Shown one piece after another: positions 50,947 through 53,214 of a stretch of 53,214 bases of DNA. Origin of the DNA: Cytophagales bacterium (GTDB lineage Bacteria > Bacteroidota > Bacteroidia > Cytophagales > Cyclobacteriaceae); assembly GCA_016124425.1 (NCBI GenBank), contig WGNT01000103.1:1-53214 (forward strand), written 5' to 3'. The notes beneath the pieces are model-generated. The model saw nothing but the letters and a program-made list of their open reading frames with translations, was not told the origin of the DNA and did not search any database. Position numbers and translations under genes: made by a program. Position 1 is the stretch's first letter, and every line of letters starts with the position of its first letter.

Positions 50947-53034
50947 ATGGGGATTACGAATTTTAACGGTACGCCCACTAATATTTCAAAGACGATTTCT
51001 AATCCTTTTTTGGGAAATCAAATTTTAAATATTAGCGGTGTTTATTACATCAACGATCAGCTTCTAGACGGAGGTTCGACGTCTGGCAACATATTAATTG
51101 CGAGTAGCAATGATCAGTACATAAGTCTTGAGGACGAGAATGGTGATCTTCTTTTAGCGAATTTTGATGTCATTTTACTTGGTGGTGGTAACGATATCAT
51201 CAACCTTGCCAGTACGACAAACTCTGTCGATGATATAGTAATTAATACTGGCAGTGGGAATAACGTTGTTTGGTCGGGAGCAGGGGATGATGAAATAACC
51301 GCGCTGGATGGAGATGATATCATCCACGGTGGACCTGGAAATGATACGATCTATGCCGGCGGCGGTAATGACATAATTATTGGAGGCCAAGGCAACGACA
51401 TAATCGATGCTGGTCAGGGGTTTGATACAATTGTTTATTCCGGGTCATTTAGCGATTATGAAGTTCTAGAGGAAAACTCAATAATGACCATTTCGAGCAT
51501 TAATGCTTTGGATGGTACGGATACAGTTGTTGGCGGTGAGAAATTTCAATTTAATGATGGAATACTAGAAAACGGCGTGTTTACAGCATTTGTAAATGAT
51601 CAAACATTTGTAGCAACTGTGGGTGCGGAAGTTTTTGAAGGAACAGAAGCTGGTAATGATACAGTTGATTACAGCAATTCCTCATCCAAAGTACATGTTA
51701 ATCTCGAGAGGGGTGCAGGAGAAGATGGCTTTGCTGAAAGCGATCTATATATTTCAATTGAAAATGTTATCGGTTCTGACTTTGGCAAAGACGTAATATA
51801 TGGAAGCTCAGTAGATAATATATTATTAGGCATGGGCGGTAATGACATCATTGAAGGCGGCGAGGGTGCTGATTTAATTGACGGTGGTGAAGGCCGTGAT
51901 TTTGCCTATTACAAACATTCTAGTGAAGGTGTGGACATCGATTTAACCCGATCAGTCCAATTCGGAGGAGATGCAGAAGGGGATGTTCTTCTGAATATAG
52001 AGCATGTTTTCGGCTCAAAACACGACGATATTATTGTCGGGGATGATGGTCGTAATAAATTATATGGCAGCCAAGGTGATGATATTTTGTCCGGTGGAGG
52101 TGGCAATGATACCCTCGTGGGTGGTAAAGGGAATGATACATATAACTACACTTCAGGCTTTGATAAAATAAAGGAAAAAGGTAATTCAGACCACGACAAG
52201 GTTGTTTTCGACGCAAGATGGAGTGTTGATGATGTCTTTGTGGCTGGTAATTTGCTTATCTTGAGAAATGAGAACGAAAGCGGAAAAATCTTATTTAAGG
52301 ATATTGATAAAATTGAGGAATTTGTATTTGGTGAAAATTCTTACGATTTAGAGACACTTCAATCTTTCTCATTTCCCCAAAATATCTTTGGCTCAGTGTT
52401 TTTCAGCGATACTTTCATAGCAACGCAGCATGGCGAGAGATTTTTCGGTTTCTTGGGTTCTGATACAGTTGATTACAGCCAGTCAGAAGAGAGCGTGAGA
52501 GTATATCTGGACGATAATAGAGGCGATGGTGCAGGTTACAGTGCAGGGGATCATTATTACTTAATAGAAAATATTACGGGCTCCAATGCAAATGGTACTG
52601 ATGTTATTCACGGAGACAGAAAAGCTAACGTTCTTAAAGGTCTAGCTGGGGATGACATGTTGTATGGTGGTTCAGATGACGACTTCCTATTCGGGGGTGC
52701 GGGCTCTGATGTACTACATGGAGAATCAGGGGCAGATACTTTCGTTTTTGAAAGAATAGTCGCTTTCGAAGGTGTGGATCAAATTGCTGATTTTAATCTA
52801 GCAGATTGCGACCGGATTAACATTGCTGATGTCCTTTTTGGATATGACCAAATAGAAGACTCAATTACGGATTTTGTTCAAATCACTAATAACGGCATCG
52901 ATAGCATTATATCCGTTGACCTTGATGGTGAAGGTACAAACCATGACTTCGTACAAATTGCCGTCGTGGCCAATGTTACTGGCCTGAGTGATGTTGCAGC
53001 GCTGGAAGAAAATGGCGTTCTTGTAACAGTATAA
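50947..53034 (+). CDS. RTX calcium-binding protein, tandem paralogue
   Basis: I place the start at the ATG at 50947 because it aligns with the paralogue's MGIVNFNG and has GGGGA about 5 bases upstream; GTG 50929 and ATG 50935 are in frame. The product (695 aa) shares the N-terminal domain with the upstream gene (MGITNFNGTPTNISKTISNP) and the following GNNVVWSGAGDDEITALDGD block. It has three modules with the pattern DTVDYS...V.V.L...G and many RTX repeats. It ends in a type I secretion target-like domain, but it has no lectin domain. The 83-base gap to the first gene resembles that gene's own leader, which points to tandem duplication. Confidence 0.88.
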   Translation: MGITNFNGTPTNISKTISNPFLGNQILNISGVYYINDQLLDGGSTSGNILIASSNDQYISLEDENGDLLLANFDVILLGGGNDIINLASTTNSVDDIVINTGSGNNVVWSGAGDDEITALDGDDIIHGGPGNDTIYAGGGNDIIIGGQGNDIIDAGQGFDTIVYSGSFSDYEVLEENSIMTISSINALDGTDTVVGGEKFQFNDGILENGVFTAFVNDQTFVATVGAEVFEGTEAGNDTVDYSNSSSKVHVNLERGAGEDGFAESDLYISIENVIGSDFGKDVIYGSSVDNILLGMGGNDIIEGGEGADLIDGGEGRDFAYYKHSSEGVDIDLTRSVQFGGDAEGDVLLNIEHVFGSKHDDIIVGDDGRNKLYGSQGDDILSGGGGNDTLVGGKGNDTYNYTSGFDKIKEKGNSDHDKVVFDARWSVDDVFVAGNLLILRNENESGKILFKDIDKIEEFVFGENSYDLETLQSFSFPQNIFGSVFFSDTFIATQHGERFFGFLGSDTVDYSQSEESVRVYLDDNRGDGAGYSAGDHYYLIENITGSNANGTDVIHGDRKANVLKGLAGDDMLYGGSDDDFLFGGAGSDVLHGESGADTFVFERIVAFEGVDQIADFNLADCDRINIADVLFGYDQIEDSITDFVQITNNGIDSIISVDLDGEGTNHDFVQIAVVANVTGLSDVAALEENGVLVTV

Positions 53035-53042
53035 TGCTGGTT

Positions 53043-53062
53043 TGTAAGAGCTCGCTCTTACA
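53043..53062. other. Perfect hairpin behind the second RTX gene
   Basis: TGTAAGAG (53043-53050) and CTCTTACA (53055-53062) are perfect 8-bp complements around a CTCG loop, starting 9 bases after the stop codon. The position suits a transcription end or 3' mRNA protection, but there is no T-run, so an intrinsic terminator is not proven. Confidence 0.55.
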
Positions 53063-53116
53063 TGATATATTATGTGATAATATAACTTCTCTAATGAGGA
53101 ATTTGTCAATTATTTT

Positions 53117-53147
53117 CTATAACACATGCTTTGAGTGTGTGTTATAG
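53117..53147. repeat. 10-bp inverted repeat near the window end
   Basis: CTATAACACA (53117-53126) and TGTGTTATAG (53138-53147) are perfect complements with an 11-base loop. A second small symmetry, ATTGATA-TTAT-TATCAAT, begins right behind it at about 53149. With no T-run on either side it may be an operator or a weak terminator. Confidence 0.5.
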
Positions 53148-53214
53148 CATTGATATTATTATCAATATAGGCATTATTTTTCGTAAGATATATTATCACC
53201 CAAATAGACGTGGC

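Noticed and set aside
49080..53030. Short GGTGG/GATGAT-rich repeats in the last 4 kb
   Set aside because: They code for the glycine-aspartate nonapeptides of RTX proteins and are explained by the two genes.

Overview
The window looks like an alphaproteobacterium of low GC content. The main reason is the replication block near 28-31 kb: a RepC-family initiator followed by a ParA of the VirC1 type and a small ribbon-helix-helix partner, a combination known from alphaproteobacterial plasmids and chromids. No genus can be named from sequence alone. No rRNA, tRNA, transposase, integrase or CRISPR array was seen. The cargo (surface glycans, adhesins, lipid modification, light and salt stress) is accessory, which fits a large plasmid, a chromid or an integrated replicon.

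Layout. (1) 1-15 kb is a surface-glycan locus, mostly on the minus strand: neuB, neuC and neuA for a nonulosonic (sialic-like) acid, a PglK/MsbA-type ABC flippase, a GT-B-like surface carbohydrate protein, GT4, four SAM methyltransferases, a phytanoyl-CoA-dioxygenase-like enzyme, an MBOAT acyltransferase (cut by the window edge) and a UDP-glucuronate-4-epimerase-like SDR. (2) 15.1-17.1 kb is an OmpR/EnvZ-like two-component system. (3) 17.2-25.7 kb is a lipid and photo-protection block: FAD amine-oxidase-like protein, DUF1365, CFA-synthase-like methylase, chalcone-isomerase-like protein, DUF3833 lipoprotein and SDR in one operon, then NhaA, DNA photolyase and another SDR on the other strand. 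(4) 25.8-27.4 kb holds a monofunctional mannose-1-phosphate guanylyltransferase and, divergently, a stand-alone cupin mannose-6-phosphate isomerase. (5) 27.4-31.2 kb is the replication and partition module, with a cluster of nine TGTAAAG boxes, a predicted antisense RNA with its own promoter and terminator in the repC leader, a DnaA box, an 11-bp-phased ATTGC array overlapping the par promoter, and a large inverted repeat downstream. (6) 31.4-36.5 kb is a 1708-residue TpsA-like parallel beta-helix adhesin with long internal repeats and a strong terminator. (7) 36.6-48.8 kb is a Wzx/Wzy-type exopolysaccharide locus: glycosyltransferases, TupA-like ATP-grasp, Wzx-like flippase, GT2, exostosin-like GT, Wzy-like polymerase, a membrane EEP hydrolase, Wza and a Wzc-like co-polymerase with a degraded Walker A motif. 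(8) 48.8-53.0 kb carries two tandem paralogous RTX proteins, one with an inserted C-type-lectin-like domain.

Taken together, the window reads as a 'surface replicon': its replication control sits between two separate glycan systems, one with an ABC flippase and nonulosonate, the other with Wzx/Wzy/Wza/Wzc, plus large secreted adhesins and calcium-binding matrix proteins. The least described parts are the compact origin with its predicted antisense RNA and repeat families, and the coupling of tandem RTX/lectin proteins to the capsule export genes.
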